Notes: generated from the sequence alone by a model not told the origin. 64,000 bases of DNA from Microbacterium sp. SORGH_AS_0888 (GCF_030818905.1 NZ_JAUTAZ010000001.1:372001-436000); one strand, 5' to 3'; positions 18,459-27,189 are shown, numbered from the stretch's first letter. Numbers and translations are program-made.

Positions 18459-19259
18459 ATGAGGTCGATCTGGAAGGGCGCGCTCACGTTCGGGCTCGTC
18501 AATGTGCCGGTCAAGATGTACTCGGCGACCGAGGACCACGACGTGCCGCTGCATCAGGTGCACGCGGCCGATGGAGGACGCATCCGCTATCAGCGCGTGT
18601 GCGAGCTCGATGGCGAGGTCGTGCCGTACGCCGACATCGATCGGGCGTACGACGACGGCGAGCGGACCGTGGTGCTGACGAAGGAGGATCTCGAGGCGCT
18701 GCCGTCCGAGCGCAGTCGCGAGATCGAGGTCGTGGAGTTCGTGCCGAGCGATCAGGTCGATCCGCTCACCTTCGACAAGGCGTACTACCTGGAGCCGGAC
18801 TCGGCGTCGCCGAAGGCGTATGTGCTGCTGCGGCGCACGCTGGAGCAGACGGATCGCACCGCGATCGTGCGCTTCTCGCTCCGACAGAAGACGCGGCTCG
18901 CAGCGCTCCGGGTGCGGGGCGACGTTCTGGTGCTGCAGACGCTCCTGTGGGCCGACGAGGTGCGGGAGGTGTCGTTCCCGAGCCTGTCGGAGTCCGTGAA
19001 GATCTCGGACAAGGAGCTGGAGCTGTCGGCGGCGCTCGTCGAGAGCTTCGCGGGCGACTTCGACGCCGACCAGTTCACGGACGAGTATCAGGCCGAGCTG
19101 CGGACGCTGATCGAGGCGAAGCTCGAGAAGGGCGATGCGCTGGACACGGCCGAGACCTTCGGCGAGCGTGCCGAGTCCTCCGAGCGCGGAGAGGTCATCG
19201 ACCTGATGGCCGCCCTGCGCGCGAGCGTCGAGCGGTCGCGCGCGGCGCGCGGCGCCTGA
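18459..19259 (+). CDS. ku: DNA-end-binding protein Ku
   Basis: A 266-residue homodimeric Ku that loads on double-strand ends and recruits LigD. The N-terminal MRSIWKGALTFGLVNVPVKMY segment and the HQVHAADGGRIRYQRVCE region are family hallmarks. I use the ATG at 18459, because the conserved protein starts there; a GTG at 18444 would add five residues. The C-terminal tail is short, with few lysines. It is divergent to ligD. Confidence 0.95.
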   Translation: MRSIWKGALTFGLVNVPVKMYSATEDHDVPLHQVHAADGGRIRYQRVCELDGEVVPYADIDRAYDDGERTVVLTKEDLEALPSERSREIEVVEFVPSDQVDPLTFDKAYYLEPDSASPKAYVLLRRTLEQTDRTAIVRFSLRQKTRLAALRVRGDVLVLQTLLWADEVREVSFPSLSESVKISDKELELSAALVESFAGDFDADQFTDEYQAELRTLIEAKLEKGDALDTAETFGERAESSERGEVIDLMAALRASVERSRAARGA

Positions 19260-19946
19260 TCACTCGGCGTCGCCGGCCGCGGCTTCCTTCTTGACCTTCG
19301 CGCGCTCGCGCAGGTAGTGCCAGATCGTGACGGCGGCGGTGAGCACGACGACGCCGATGAGGATGACGTCGATGTACTCGGTGACGATGTGGGCGACCCA
19401 GGGGATGTAGCCGATGACGTAGCCGAGCATCGTGAGGCCGATGCCCCACAGGATCGCGCCGATGAGGTTGTAGATCGTGTAGCGGCGCCACGGCATGTGA
19501 CCGACGCCCGCGGCGACCGGCGCGAAGGTGCGCACGATCGGCACGAAGCGGGCGAGGATGACGGTGAGACCGCCGAATCGCTCGAAGAACGCGTTCGTGC
19601 GCTCGACGTTCTTGCGGCTGAACAGCCCGGAGTCCTTGCGCTCGAAGATCGCGGGGCCCGCCTTGTGCCCGATGTAGTAGCCGACCTCGCCGCCGATGAA
19701 CGCCGCGAGACCGATCAGGAGGGCGACGATCCACACGTTGATGCCGAACACCCCGTTCGGCGCCGTGTCGCTGGAGTGCGAGAGGAGCCCGGAGATGACC
19801 AGCAGGGTGTCGCCGGGGAGCAGGAACCCGATGAGCAGCCCCGTCTCGGCGAAGATGATGAAGCACACCACGAGCAGGGCCCAGGGGCCGGCCGAGGAGA
19901 TGATGGTGGCCGGGTCCAGCCAGGGGATGAGGCCGAGGTGCTGCAC
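19260..19946 (-). CDS. DedA-family membrane protein
   Basis: A 228-residue integral membrane protein. The features FAETGLLIGFLLPGDTLL, GYYIGHKAGPAIF, and RFVPIVRTFAPVAAGVGHM are typical of DedA/VTT flippases that move polyprenyl or phospholipid carriers. I chose the GTG at 19946; the upstream part of the frame overlaps tRNA-Leu and must be untranslated. The stop codon abuts the ku stop. Confidence 0.9.
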   Translation of the reverse strand: MQHLGLIPWLDPATIISSAGPWALLVVCFIIFAETGLLIGFLLPGDTLLVISGLLSHSSDTAPNGVFGINVWIVALLIGLAAFIGGEVGYYIGHKAGPAIFERKDSGLFSRKNVERTNAFFERFGGLTVILARFVPIVRTFAPVAAGVGHMPWRRYTIYNLIGAILWGIGLTMLGYVIGYIPWVAHIVTEYIDVILIGVVVLTAAVTIWHYLRERAKVKKEAAAGDAE

Positions 19947-20003
19947 GTGCGTCCCGTCGTCGAAGGCGGATGGAATCGCCGGAGGGGTTCGCCGGCATCC
20001 CTG

Positions 20004-20085
20004 TGCGGAAGGGGGGAGTCGAACCCCCACGCCCGAAGGCACAGGAACCTAAATCCTGCGTGTCTGCCGGTTTCACCACTCCCGC
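20004..20085 (-). tRNA. tRNA-Leu (UAG)
   Basis: On the minus strand it forms a class II cloverleaf with anticodon TAG in CAGGA-TTTAGGT-TCCTG and a long variable arm (TGCCTTCGGGCGT). The acceptor stem GCGGGAG pairs with CTTCCGC. CCA is not encoded. Confidence 0.93.
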
Positions 20086-20229
20086 GCAGAGCCAGTCTAG
20101 AGGGACGCGGTCCGGCGCCGTGCGCGGTTCGGGATCTTGTCAGGATGCGGTGCCCCAGGCGGCGGGACCGGCGCGCGGCCGGGGAGGAAGGTGCGGTGTG
20201 CGCCGACTCTCACATCGTCGCGCAGCGGC

Positions 20230-20580
20230 TCAGTGAGCCGTGGGAGGCCGCCGGTTCTCGGCTCCTGCGGAGCGGCTCGCCGTGACGAGCGAGACCACGA
20301 TGGTCAGGGCGAACACGACGACCACGGCGATTCCGGCGATGGCGGCCGCGAGGCCGGTGAGCAGGAGCGCCGCGACGCACGCCACGGCGCTGAGAGCGAA
20401 CCCGATCCAGGTCCAGGGTGCGGCGGCGCGGTGACCGGCGACCCAGGCCCCGGGTGAGCGCAGGGTCGAGCGGACGCGGATGCCGGCGATCGGGTTCTTG
20501 CCCAGCACGCCGCTGGCGGCGAGCTGTGTCAGCACGGCCGTGAGCAGGAGCAGGGCGGGGACCACGACGACGATCGGCAC
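20230..20580 (-). CDS. Small SdpI-like membrane protein
   Basis: A 116-residue protein with three hydrophobic helices. The loop NPIAGIRVRSTLRSPGAW followed by a conserved-type His (AGHRAAA) matches the SdpI family, named for the Bacillus SDP-toxin immunity protein. It is divergent from a GntR/DUF1648 pair, and SdpI and DUF1648 domains are fused or adjacent in other bacteria. A toxin-immunity role is not shown here. Confidence 0.7.
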   Translation of the reverse strand: MPIVVVVPALLLLTAVLTQLAASGVLGKNPIAGIRVRSTLRSPGAWVAGHRAAAPWTWIGFALSAVACVAALLLTGLAAAIAGIAVVVVFALTIVVSLVTASRSAGAENRRPPTAH

Positions 20581-20598
20581 GGCTCCAGGCTATCCCAT

Positions 20599-20620
20599 TG
20601 TTCTACTAGCATTAGGAACA
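20599..20620. promoter_or_regulatory. Palindromic operator overlapping the GntR gene start
   Basis: TGTTCTA (20599-20605) and TAGGAACA (20613-20620) form an imperfect dyad that ends on the A of the GntR start codon. TAGCAT at 20607-20612 sits between the arms as a possible -10. The layout suggests autorepression of a leaderless transcript by the YtrA-type regulator. Confidence 0.55.
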
Positions 20621-20967
20621 TGTTGTTTCGCGTCGATCAAGCATCCGCGACCTCGCTCGCCGATCAGATCGCTCTCCAGGTCCGGGCCGGGATCGTCTCC
20701 GGCGACCTCTCACCGGGGGAGCGGCTTCCCGCCGCCCGTGATCTCGCGAAAGCGCTGCGGGTGAACATGCACACGGTGCTGCGTGCCTACGCGCGTCTCC
20801 GCGAGGAGGGCATGATCGAGATGCGCCAAGGGCGCGGTGCGTGGGTGCGGCCGGAGGCGAACGCGACGATGACGAGGATCGCCGAGCTCGCCGGACAGCT
20901 CGCAGCCGAGGCGCGCAAGATCGGCCTGACTCCGCAGCAGCTCGCCCGGCTGGTCGAGCTCTCGTGA
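20620..20967 (+). CDS. GntR-family regulator, YtrA subfamily
   Basis: A 115-residue repressor made of one winged helix plus a short dimerisation tail. SLADQIALQVRAGIVSGDLSPGERLPAARDLA and the recognition helix NMHTVLRAYARL are typical. The small size places it in the YtrA branch, whose members usually control neighbouring membrane-protein genes. It overlaps the next gene by GTGA, so both are expressed together. Confidence 0.88.
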   Translation: MLFRVDQASATSLADQIALQVRAGIVSGDLSPGERLPAARDLAKALRVNMHTVLRAYARLREEGMIEMRQGRGAWVRPEANATMTRIAELAGQLAAEARKIGLTPQQLARLVELS

Positions 20968-21932
20968 GGCCGTCGTCGCGCTGGGCCATCGCGCTCATCC
21001 TCCTCTCCCTCCCGCCGGTCGGGATCCTCGTCTCGGGACTCCTCTGGCGCGATGCGATGCCGGAGCAGGTGGCCACGCACTGGTCCGACCTCGGTGCGGC
21101 CGACGGCAGCGCGCCGACCCGAGTGGTGTTCCTCATGACCCTCGCCGTCGCCGGTGCGGTGGCGATCGCCGGCACGGTGACCGTCGCCGTTCCGTGCCTT
21201 CGCAGGAGAGCCACGCGGGCCATCCTGTTCTGGCTCGGCGTGCCTGCCGGTCTCGCCGCCGCATGCTGGCTGATCCCGGCGTGGTTGACGCTGCGGGCGG
21301 GGTCGCCCGAGGGGGCGGTCCTCGGCATCTGGATCATCCCGTTGGTCGTCTGTGTCCTCGCGGGCGCCGCTCCGTACGCGATCGCTCCGCCACCGGGCGG
21401 CGCCGACGCCGCCCTCGTGCCCGGCATGCCGCTGGCGCCCGGGGAGGTCGGCGCGTGGTCGCGCACCGTCACGGCGAACGTCTTCGTCTACGCCACGATC
21501 GCCTTGCTCGTGATCGCGGGCATCGTCTACGTCCCGCTCCTGCTGTCCAGCCGGCTCGGGGCGGTGTGGCCCGGTCTGGTCGTCCTGGTGACGGTGAGCC
21601 TGGTCACCGCGGCGTTCATGCGACTCCGGGTGACCGTGGACTGGCGGGGTCTGCGGATCATCTCCGTGCCGCTCGGGATCCCGCTCATGCGCATACCGCT
21701 GAACCGGGTTCGCCATGCCGAGGCCGCGCACCTGCGTCCCGGCGAGTGGGGTGGCTGGGGCTACCGCATCATGCCCGGACGTTCTGCGCTGATCCTCCGT
21801 GGCGGACCGGGACTGATCGTCACCAGGACCAACGACAGGCTGTTCGCGATCACGCTCGCCGATCCGGAGATTCCCGCGGGACTGCTCAACACACTCCGGG
21901 CCCAGGAGGCGACCCCCGAGCGCCTCGCCTGA
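20964..21932 (+). CDS. DUF1648-containing membrane protein
   Basis: A 322-residue protein starting at a GTG that overlaps the GntR stop. It has about six helices. Residues 30-60 carry the DUF1648 motif (DAMPEQVATHW). A C-terminal soluble part of about 100 residues has a PH-like pattern (VTVDWRGLRIISVPLGIPL). Its role is unknown; linkage to a YtrA regulator and an SdpI-like gene suggests an envelope-stress or peptide-immunity module. Confidence 0.75.
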   Translation: MRPSSRWAIALILLSLPPVGILVSGLLWRDAMPEQVATHWSDLGAADGSAPTRVVFLMTLAVAGAVAIAGTVTVAVPCLRRRATRAILFWLGVPAGLAAACWLIPAWLTLRAGSPEGAVLGIWIIPLVVCVLAGAAPYAIAPPPGGADAALVPGMPLAPGEVGAWSRTVTANVFVYATIALLVIAGIVYVPLLLSSRLGAVWPGLVVLVTVSLVTAAFMRLRVTVDWRGLRIISVPLGIPLMRIPLNRVRHAEAAHLRPGEWGGWGYRIMPGRSALILRGGPGLIVTRTNDRLFAITLADPEIPAGLLNTLRAQEATPERLA

Positions 21933-22010
21933 CCTGCTCGACGCGCCTGCCCGGCGCGGGACTGTGGATAACCGCTGAGGGCGGCGAGGGCGGCTTGCCA
22001 GAATGCGGGC

Positions 22011-23168
22011 ATGCCGGCCGTCCCGTTCGTGTCCTCCGCGCCCGAGGCGCTGGCCGAGCGCGTGCGCGAACGGCTGCGGCGTGAGGGCACGGATCCGACG
22101 CGCGATCCGGACCGGGCAGGTCGGATCGTGCGGGCCGAGCTCGGGCGGCACAACGACGCGGCCCTCGCGCGGGGCGAGGCGACGATCGACGACGAGGAGT
22201 CGTGCGTTCGCGATGTGCTGGCCGCCGTCGGCGGATACGGTCCGCTCCAGCCCTATCTCGACGACCCAGGTGTGGAAGAGATCTGGATCAACGGTCCGCA
22301 GTCCGTGTTCGTCGCGCGCGGCGGACGCAACGAGCGCGTGTCCCTCGTGCTGAGCGACACTGCCGTGCAGGAGCTGGTCGAACGGATGCTGCATGCCACC
22401 GGCCGGCGGGTGGATCTGAGTCAGCCGTTCGTCGACGCGTCGCTCCCGGACGGGTCGCGCCTTCACGTCGTGATCACCGGGATCACCCGCCGTCACTGGG
22501 CGGTGAACATCCGCAAGTTCCTCCCCGCGTTCCGCACTCTCGACGATCTCGTCGCGGCGGGTGCGCTGCCGCGGCCGGCCGCGGAGCTCCTGGGAGACGC
22601 GATGCGCGAGGGACGCAGCGTCCTCGTCTCCGGCGCCACCCATGCCGGGAAGACGACGCTCCTCGGCGCGCTCATCGACGCGTGCGCGGCGCAGCAGCGG
22701 ATCGTCACGGTCGAGGAGACCTTCGAGCTCGCCGTGGACGCCCCGGACCTGGTCGCGCTGCAGGGGCGACAGCCCAGTCTGGAGGGCACCGGTGAGGTGA
22801 CGCTCCGGCGGCTCGTGAAGGAAGCGTTGCGGATGCGTCCGGACCGCATCGTGGTCGGCGAGGTGCGTGACGCCGAGGCACTCGACCTCCTGCTCGCCCT
22901 CAACACGGGTGTTCCCTGCGCCGCGTCGCTCCACGCGAGCAGTGCCGCGGATGCGCTGGTCAAGCTGGCGGCCCTGCCGCTGCTGGCAGGGCGCAACATC
23001 GATCGCGACTTCGTGGTGCCTGCGATCGCTCGCGGTGTCGACATCGTCGCGCACTGCGCGAAGGGTGTGGACGGCACGCGGCGGGTCGTCGAGATCGTCG
23101 AGGTGACGGGCGAGGTCGACGACGGGGTCGTGCGCACCCGCCCGCTTCTTCGCTGGCGGGCATCATGA
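22011..23168 (+). CDS. tadA: Tad pilus assembly ATPase (TadA/CpaF)
   Basis: A 385-residue hexameric secretion ATPase. Walker A is GATHAGKTTLLGAL (about residues 207-220), the Asp/Glu-box segment is TVEETFEL, and RMRPDRIVVGEVRDAEA followed by a His-box (AASLHASSAADAL) completes the core. It powers assembly of a Flp-type pilus. It begins a run of seven tightly packed or overlapping genes. No TadZ, secretin or prepilin peptidase is visible in the window, as is usual for split actinobacterial Tad loci. Confidence 0.92.
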   Translation: MPAVPFVSSAPEALAERVRERLRREGTDPTRDPDRAGRIVRAELGRHNDAALARGEATIDDEESCVRDVLAAVGGYGPLQPYLDDPGVEEIWINGPQSVFVARGGRNERVSLVLSDTAVQELVERMLHATGRRVDLSQPFVDASLPDGSRLHVVITGITRRHWAVNIRKFLPAFRTLDDLVAAGALPRPAAELLGDAMREGRSVLVSGATHAGKTTLLGALIDACAAQQRIVTVEETFELAVDAPDLVALQGRQPSLEGTGEVTLRRLVKEALRMRPDRIVVGEVRDAEALDLLLALNTGVPCAASLHASSAADALVKLAALPLLAGRNIDRDFVVPAIARGVDIVAHCAKGVDGTRRVVEIVEVTGEVDDGVVRTRPLLRWRAS

Positions 23169-24019
23169 CGGTGCTGTGGGGAGCGCTGCTCGCCGCCGGG
23201 ATCCTGCTGATGCTGGCTCCCCGGTGGTGGCCGGCCGGCGGTGCAGGCCAGGCGCGTCGTCGGACCGGCGGGAACGGGCTCCTGGCTGCGGCTGGCCTCG
23301 CCCGGTTCCCGGCTGCGGCGCTGTACGTGGCGTGCGCCGCATCCGCGCTGGTGGCCGGCGCGATCACCTGGCTGCTCACGGGCGTGCCCGTGATCTCGCT
23401 CGCGGCGCTGCTGGCCGGAGCAGCGGCGCCCGTTCTCTGGCTCCGCGGGCGCGTGCGGACGATCCGCAAGGCGCGCCGCATGCTCTGGCCCGACGTGTGC
23501 GATCTGCTGATCGGGTCGGTCCGGGCCGGGCTCTCGCTGCCGGATGCGGTCGCGACCCTGCGCACGTCCGCGCCGCAGGCCTTGCGACCGGCGTTCGCCG
23601 CCTTCGCGACCGACCTCGCGGCGTCCGGCCACTTCGGAAGCAGCGTCGATCGGCTGAAGGCGACGCTGGCGGACCCGGTGGCGGACCGCATCCTCGAGAC
23701 GCTGCGGATGGCACGCGAGGTCGGCGGCACGGAGCTCGTGCCCGTGCTTCGTGCCTTGGCCGCCGCGGTCCGCGCGGAGGCGAACGTACGGGCAGAGGCC
23801 GAGGCGCGTCAGTCCTGGGTCCGGGGCGCGGCGGTGCTGGGTGTCGTGGCGCCCTGGGTCGTCATGGTGCTCCTCGCGATGCGCCCGGAGGGCGCACGCG
23901 CCTACTCCAGCCCGGAGGGCATCGTCCTCATCGTCGTGAGCGCGGTGGTCTCGGTCGTCGCCTTCCGGCTGATGCTCCGCATCGGCCGGCTGGCGGAGCA
24001 GCGGCGGTGGTTCGGATGA
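23165..24019 (+). CDS. tadB: Tad pilus platform protein TadB
   Basis: A 284-residue type II secretion F-domain protein with two N-terminal helices, a cytoplasmic helical domain (RRMLWPDVCDLLIGSVRAGLSL), and two C-terminal helices. It starts at an ATGA overlap with tadA. Confidence 0.85.
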   Translation: MTVLWGALLAAGILLMLAPRWWPAGGAGQARRRTGGNGLLAAAGLARFPAAALYVACAASALVAGAITWLLTGVPVISLAALLAGAAAPVLWLRGRVRTIRKARRMLWPDVCDLLIGSVRAGLSLPDAVATLRTSAPQALRPAFAAFATDLAASGHFGSSVDRLKATLADPVADRILETLRMAREVGGTELVPVLRALAAAVRAEANVRAEAEARQSWVRGAAVLGVVAPWVVMVLLAMRPEGARAYSSPEGIVLIVVSAVVSVVAFRLMLRIGRLAEQRRWFG

Positions 24020-24933
24020 TCGAGCTTCCGCTGCTCACGCAGGCAGCGCTCGGGGTTCTGCTGGGCGGCGCGTTCGGGGTGGGCTGCTGCGTGATGCTCT
24101 GGGCGCTTCCCCGATGGCGGGCGACGCCGCTCGACCGTCGTCTCGCGCCGTATGTGCGCGATGTCGCCGATCCGCTGGGCCTGACCCCGCTCGCCCCCGG
24201 TGCCCGCCGCTGGCGTGACCGCGCCGCAGACGCAGCCCGCCGCGTGGGCGGTGCCGATGCGCTCGCTCGTCGACTGCGGCGCGCGGGGATCGATGGTGAT
24301 CCGGCGGAGTTCCGCCTGCGGCAGCTCTCCTGGCTCATCGGCGGTCTCATCGTGGGGGCGGCGACGGCCGTCGGGGCAGTGCTCGCGGGCGGCAGCACAG
24401 CAGCGCTCGGGGTCCTGCCGTTGGTGGGCGCCTTCGCGGGCGCGCTGGTTCCCGAGGTGCGGCTCTCCTCCGCGGTGCGGACGCGCGAGCGGCGCGTGAC
24501 GGAAGAGCTGCCGGTCGTGCTGGAGTTCCTCGCCCTGTGCCTGGCGGCAGGCGAGGGCGTCTTCGATGCCGTCCGCCGCGTCGCCGCCGTGGGGGAGGGC
24601 GAGCTCGCCCGCCTGTTGCGGAACGTCGTCGTGCAGGTCGGCACGGGCGACTCGCTCGCCGACGCGCTGCGCGGGCTCGCGGCCGACATCCGCATGCCCG
24701 CCGTACAGCGCAGCATCGATCAGATCGTCGCGGCGATGGATCGTGGTGCGCCGCTCGCGCACGTTCTGCAGGCGCAGGCGGTCGACGCTCAGGACGATGC
24801 CCGCCGGGCTCTGATCGAGCAGGCGGGACGCAAGGAGATCGGGATGCTGTTCCCGCTGGTCTTCCTGATCCTGCCGCTCAGCGTCCTCATCGCAGTCTTT
24901 CCCGGGGTGCTCATGCTCCGGCTCGGTTCGTGA
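24016..24933 (+). CDS. tadC: Tad pilus platform protein TadC
   Basis: A 305-residue second F-domain protein. EELPVVLEFLALCLAAGEG and the C-terminal KEIGMLFPLVFLILPLSVLI are typical. The ATG at 24016 overlaps the tadB stop; the longer open frame upstream is a shadow of tadB. Confidence 0.87.
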   Translation: MIELPLLTQAALGVLLGGAFGVGCCVMLWALPRWRATPLDRRLAPYVRDVADPLGLTPLAPGARRWRDRAADAARRVGGADALARRLRRAGIDGDPAEFRLRQLSWLIGGLIVGAATAVGAVLAGGSTAALGVLPLVGAFAGALVPEVRLSSAVRTRERRVTEELPVVLEFLALCLAAGEGVFDAVRRVAAVGEGELARLLRNVVVQVGTGDSLADALRGLAADIRMPAVQRSIDQIVAAMDRGAPLAHVLQAQAVDAQDDARRALIEQAGRKEIGMLFPLVFLILPLSVLIAVFPGVLMLRLGS

Positions 24934-24954
24934 AACAGAAGAAGGGGCAGAACC

Positions 24955-25155
24955 ATGACCGTGAGACGAGGACGGATAACGCGGGCCGTCAGGGATGTGT
25001 GGGCGCGGTTGATCGGGGACGACCGCGGCGATGTGCCGGGCTGGGTGCTCATCACCCTCATGACCGCCGGGCTCGTCGTGGTCATCTGGGCGCTCGCGGG
25101 GCCCGCGCTGTCGGGACTGTTCGAACAGGCGATCTCGCGCGTCGGGGGACTGTGA
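24955..25155 (+). CDS. Flp-pilin-like small membrane protein
   Basis: A 66-residue protein with a basic N-terminus, then DDRGDVPGWVLITLMTAGL and one transmembrane helix. The segment DRGDVPG followed by a helix is where a Tad prepilin would be cleaved (G before a hydrophobic stretch). Its position right after tadC is that of the major pilin, but it lacks the common Glu-Tyr pair of Flp. GAAGGGGCAG precedes the ATG. Confidence 0.7.
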   Translation: MTVRRGRITRAVRDVWARLIGDDRGDVPGWVLITLMTAGLVVVIWALAGPALSGLFEQAISRVGGL

Positions 25156-25158
25156 CGG

Positions 25159-25551
25159 ATGTCGCTGCCGGCACCCTGGGAGGACCGCGGTTCGGCGCCC
25201 GTCGAGTTCGTCCTCGTCGGGACGCTGCTGACGGTTCTGACGCTCGGGGTCATCCAGCTCGCGCTCGGGGTGTACGTGCGAAACGTGGCGCACGATGCCG
25301 CAGTCGAAGGCGCGTATCACGCGGCGCTGGCCGACACCTCGCTCGATGACGGCGCGGATCGCACGCGTGCGGTGATCGAGCGGGCCATCGGCGCCGACTA
25401 CGCGAACGAGGTACGCGTCGATGAGGAGGAGGTGCGCGGCCACCGGATGGTGGTCGTCACGGTGCGCACGCCCATGCCGGTGATCGGGCTCATCGGCGTC
25501 CCCGCAGCCTGGGAGGTGACGGGTCGTGCGCCGGCCGAGTCGCTCGACTGA
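25159..25551 (+). CDS. TadE-like pseudopilin
   Basis: A 130-residue protein: a short cytoplasmic N-terminus, RGSAPVEFVLVGTLLTVLTL as the TadE membrane segment (it resembles GAAAVEFALV), and an extracytoplasmic domain. It starts three bases after the pilin-like gene and overlaps the next gene. Confidence 0.8.
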   Translation: MSLPAPWEDRGSAPVEFVLVGTLLTVLTLGVIQLALGVYVRNVAHDAAVEGAYHAALADTSLDDGADRTRAVIERAIGADYANEVRVDEEEVRGHRMVVVTVRTPMPVIGLIGVPAAWEVTGRAPAESLD

Positions 25552-26008
25552 CCTGTCGCGTCCTCGGGAGATCACGGTCACGGACGACGACGGCTCGGCG
25601 TCGTTGGAGTTCCTCGTGGCCGGGCTCGTCCTGCTGGTCCCGATCGTCTACCTCGTCGTGACGCTCGGGATGATCCAGCACGCGGCGCTCGGGGTGGAGG
25701 CCGCGGCTCGGCACATCGCGAGGGCGGCGAGCCTGGCGGAGGACCCCGAGGACGCGGCGGAACGAGTGCAGGTCGTCCGCGCGGAGATCGCTGCCGAGTA
25801 CGGCCTGGACGCCGATCGGCTGCAGATCGAGCTGGTGTGCGTCGGGGGCGGGTCGGTCTGCCCCGTCGCCGGCGCGACCGTGCGGGTGACGGCACGCTCG
25901 GAGGTCGCGCTGCCGCTCGTGCCGCCCGTGCTGGGGCTCGACGACCTCGCGGCCGTCCCCGTCGAGGCCAGTGCCGTGCAGAAGGTGTCGCGATCGTGGG
26001 GACCATGA
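25526..26008 (+). CDS. TadE/TadF-like pilus protein
   Basis: A 160-residue protein with DDGSASLEFLVAGLVLLVPI as its pseudopilin helix and an exported domain with two cysteines (ELVCVGGGSVCPV) that may form a disulfide. It starts with a GTG inside the previous gene. Confidence 0.8.
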   Translation: MRRPSRSTDLSRPREITVTDDDGSASLEFLVAGLVLLVPIVYLVVTLGMIQHAALGVEAAARHIARAASLAEDPEDAAERVQVVRAEIAAEYGLDADRLQIELVCVGGGSVCPVAGATVRVTARSEVALPLVPPVLGLDDLAAVPVEASAVQKVSRSWGP

Positions 26009-26424
26009 GACGCGGAGCGTGCGGGACCGACGACGAGGGGAGCATCCTTCCGCTCGTGATCGGCTACGCCCTCGTCGCGCTCACACTCGTGTTCGTGTGC
26101 GCCTGTGCGACGAGCCTCTATCTGGCGCAGAAGCGGGTCGACGCTGCGGCGGATGCGGCTGCTCTCGCGGGCGCGGACGGCTTCGCGCTGCGCGTCGACG
26201 ACGGGACGCCGCGCGCGGTGCTGACGGCGGCAGCGGTGACGGAGCAGGCCGCCGCGGTCGTGGCGGTGGAGGGCGGCATCGCCCTCGTATCCGCCGAGAC
26301 GCCGGACGGCGTGTCCGCGCGCGTGACGGTCGAGGGCCGCTGGCATCCGCCGCTGGTCTCCGTGTTCGTGCGAGAGGGTGTGCGGCTGACCGCGACCGCG
26401 ACCAGCCGCACCGCTCTGCGGTGA
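26005..26424 (+). CDS. TadG-like Tad-neighbourhood protein
   Basis: A 139-residue protein starting at the ATG overlapping the previous stop. EGSILPLVIGYALVALTLVF is the membrane segment and QKRVDAAADAAALAGADGF matches the alanine-rich TadG/Rv3660c-neighbour family. It is the last gene of the Tad run. Confidence 0.8.
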   Translation: MRRGACGTDDEGSILPLVIGYALVALTLVFVCACATSLYLAQKRVDAAADAAALAGADGFALRVDDGTPRAVLTAAAVTEQAAAVVAVEGGIALVSAETPDGVSARVTVEGRWHPPLVSVFVREGVRLTATATSRTALR

Positions 26425-26473
26425 CCGCGGCGACGTTTGACATCCCGCTCTGGTCTGTGACAGGTTGATAGGC

Positions 26474-26494
26474 AATTGATAACCATTATCAATT
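26474..26494. promoter_or_regulatory. Zur-type operator (perfect palindrome)
   Basis: Arms AATTGATAA (26474-26482) and TTATCAATT (26486-26494) form a perfect 9-3-9 palindrome containing TGATAA-N3-TTATCA, the core of Zur/Fur-family boxes. It lies 44 nt before the first gene of a metal-uptake cluster. A GTGACA / TAACCA pair (17-nt gap) would put the -10 inside the palindrome, so bound repressor would block transcription. Zinc rather than iron is inferred from the transporter type. Confidence 0.82.
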
Positions 26495-26538
26495 AAGCCC
26501 TCAGATCCGCCGCGTGTCGGCTAGATGGAGTACTGCTC

Positions 26539-27141
26539 ATGTCCACTCTCACCACGGAACGAAAGATCGGCGGCGCGGTCCTCGCGTTCGTCGCGGCCGT
26601 CGCCCTCTCGCTCGGCATGTCCACGCCGGCCTTCGCCGCCACAGGCGCGCAGACCGGCGAATGGGACATCCTCGCCACGAGCCAGTCGCAGTCTCCGCGA
26701 CTGCAGAGCTACAACCACGAGACCGAGACCTGGGACACGGTCCTCGACCCGTCGGCATCCTTCGCCGTCGGAAGCGGGAAGCGCATCGACGGCGACGACG
26801 CGACCGCGTCCTCGCCGGTGCAGGGAGGCGGTGTGCGCTTCGCCAACACCGCCTCGACCGCGAAGACCGCGGTGTTCACGCTCTCGGTGCCCTCGGGCAC
26901 CGGGCTGCAGATCACGGACCCGGAGACGGGCGCCGTGCTGTACGAGGTCACCGAGTCGGCCTCGTCGCGCACCATCACGATCTCGACCGGCGCGGTGGCC
27001 GCGGGCAGCAGCTACCACCGTCACCTCAGCTGGGAGTTCAGCGGCTCCAGCACGGCGGTGAACGTGAACGTGTCCGTGAGCGTCAGCGGCGCGGGAGCGG
27101 GAAGCTACACCGCATCGGGAACCTACCGGTTCACGTTCTGA
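26539..27141 (+). CDS. Secreted protein of the anchored-repeat transporter cluster
   Basis: A 200-residue protein with a clear signal peptide (AVLAFVAAVALSLGMSTPAFA, cleavage near residue 33). The mature part is one beta-rich domain with a HRHLSWEF segment that parallels the HTHLSWAFTAPGVY and HTHANWAFTAPGVY segments of the two downstream proteins. It is therefore probably a short relative of the actinobacterial surface-anchored repeat. No LPXTG motif or membrane anchor is present, so it may be released. It is the first gene behind the Zur-type box. The His-rich segment could bind zinc; that is inference. Confidence 0.72.
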   Translation: MSTLTTERKIGGAVLAFVAAVALSLGMSTPAFAATGAQTGEWDILATSQSQSPRLQSYNHETETWDTVLDPSASFAVGSGKRIDGDDATASSPVQGGGVRFANTASTAKTAVFTLSVPSGTGLQITDPETGAVLYEVTESASSRTITISTGAVAAGSSYHRHLSWEFSGSSTAVNVNVSVSVSGAGAGSYTASGTYRFTF

Positions 27142-27146
27142 TCCCT

Positions 27147-27189
27147 CGGGGCTGTCGGGGCACTCGCAGCGGGTGCCCCGACAGCCCCG
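27147..27189 (+). terminator. Strong hairpin between the first two metal-cluster genes
   Basis: A perfect 17-bp GC-rich stem (27147-27163 with 27173-27189) and a 9-nt loop starts six bases after the first stop codon. There is no T-tract. It could stop part of the transcripts, or stabilise the first message and make the secreted protein more abundant than the transporter. Confidence 0.7.

Noticed and set aside
19947..20042. N-terminal extension of the DedA protein to 20042
   Set aside because: It would be translated through tRNA-Leu; the hydrophobic protein begins naturally at GTG 19946.
20787..23054. A 755-codon minus-strand frame over the GntR/DUF1648/tadA genes
   Set aside because: Antisense shadow of three well-supported genes in GC-rich DNA.
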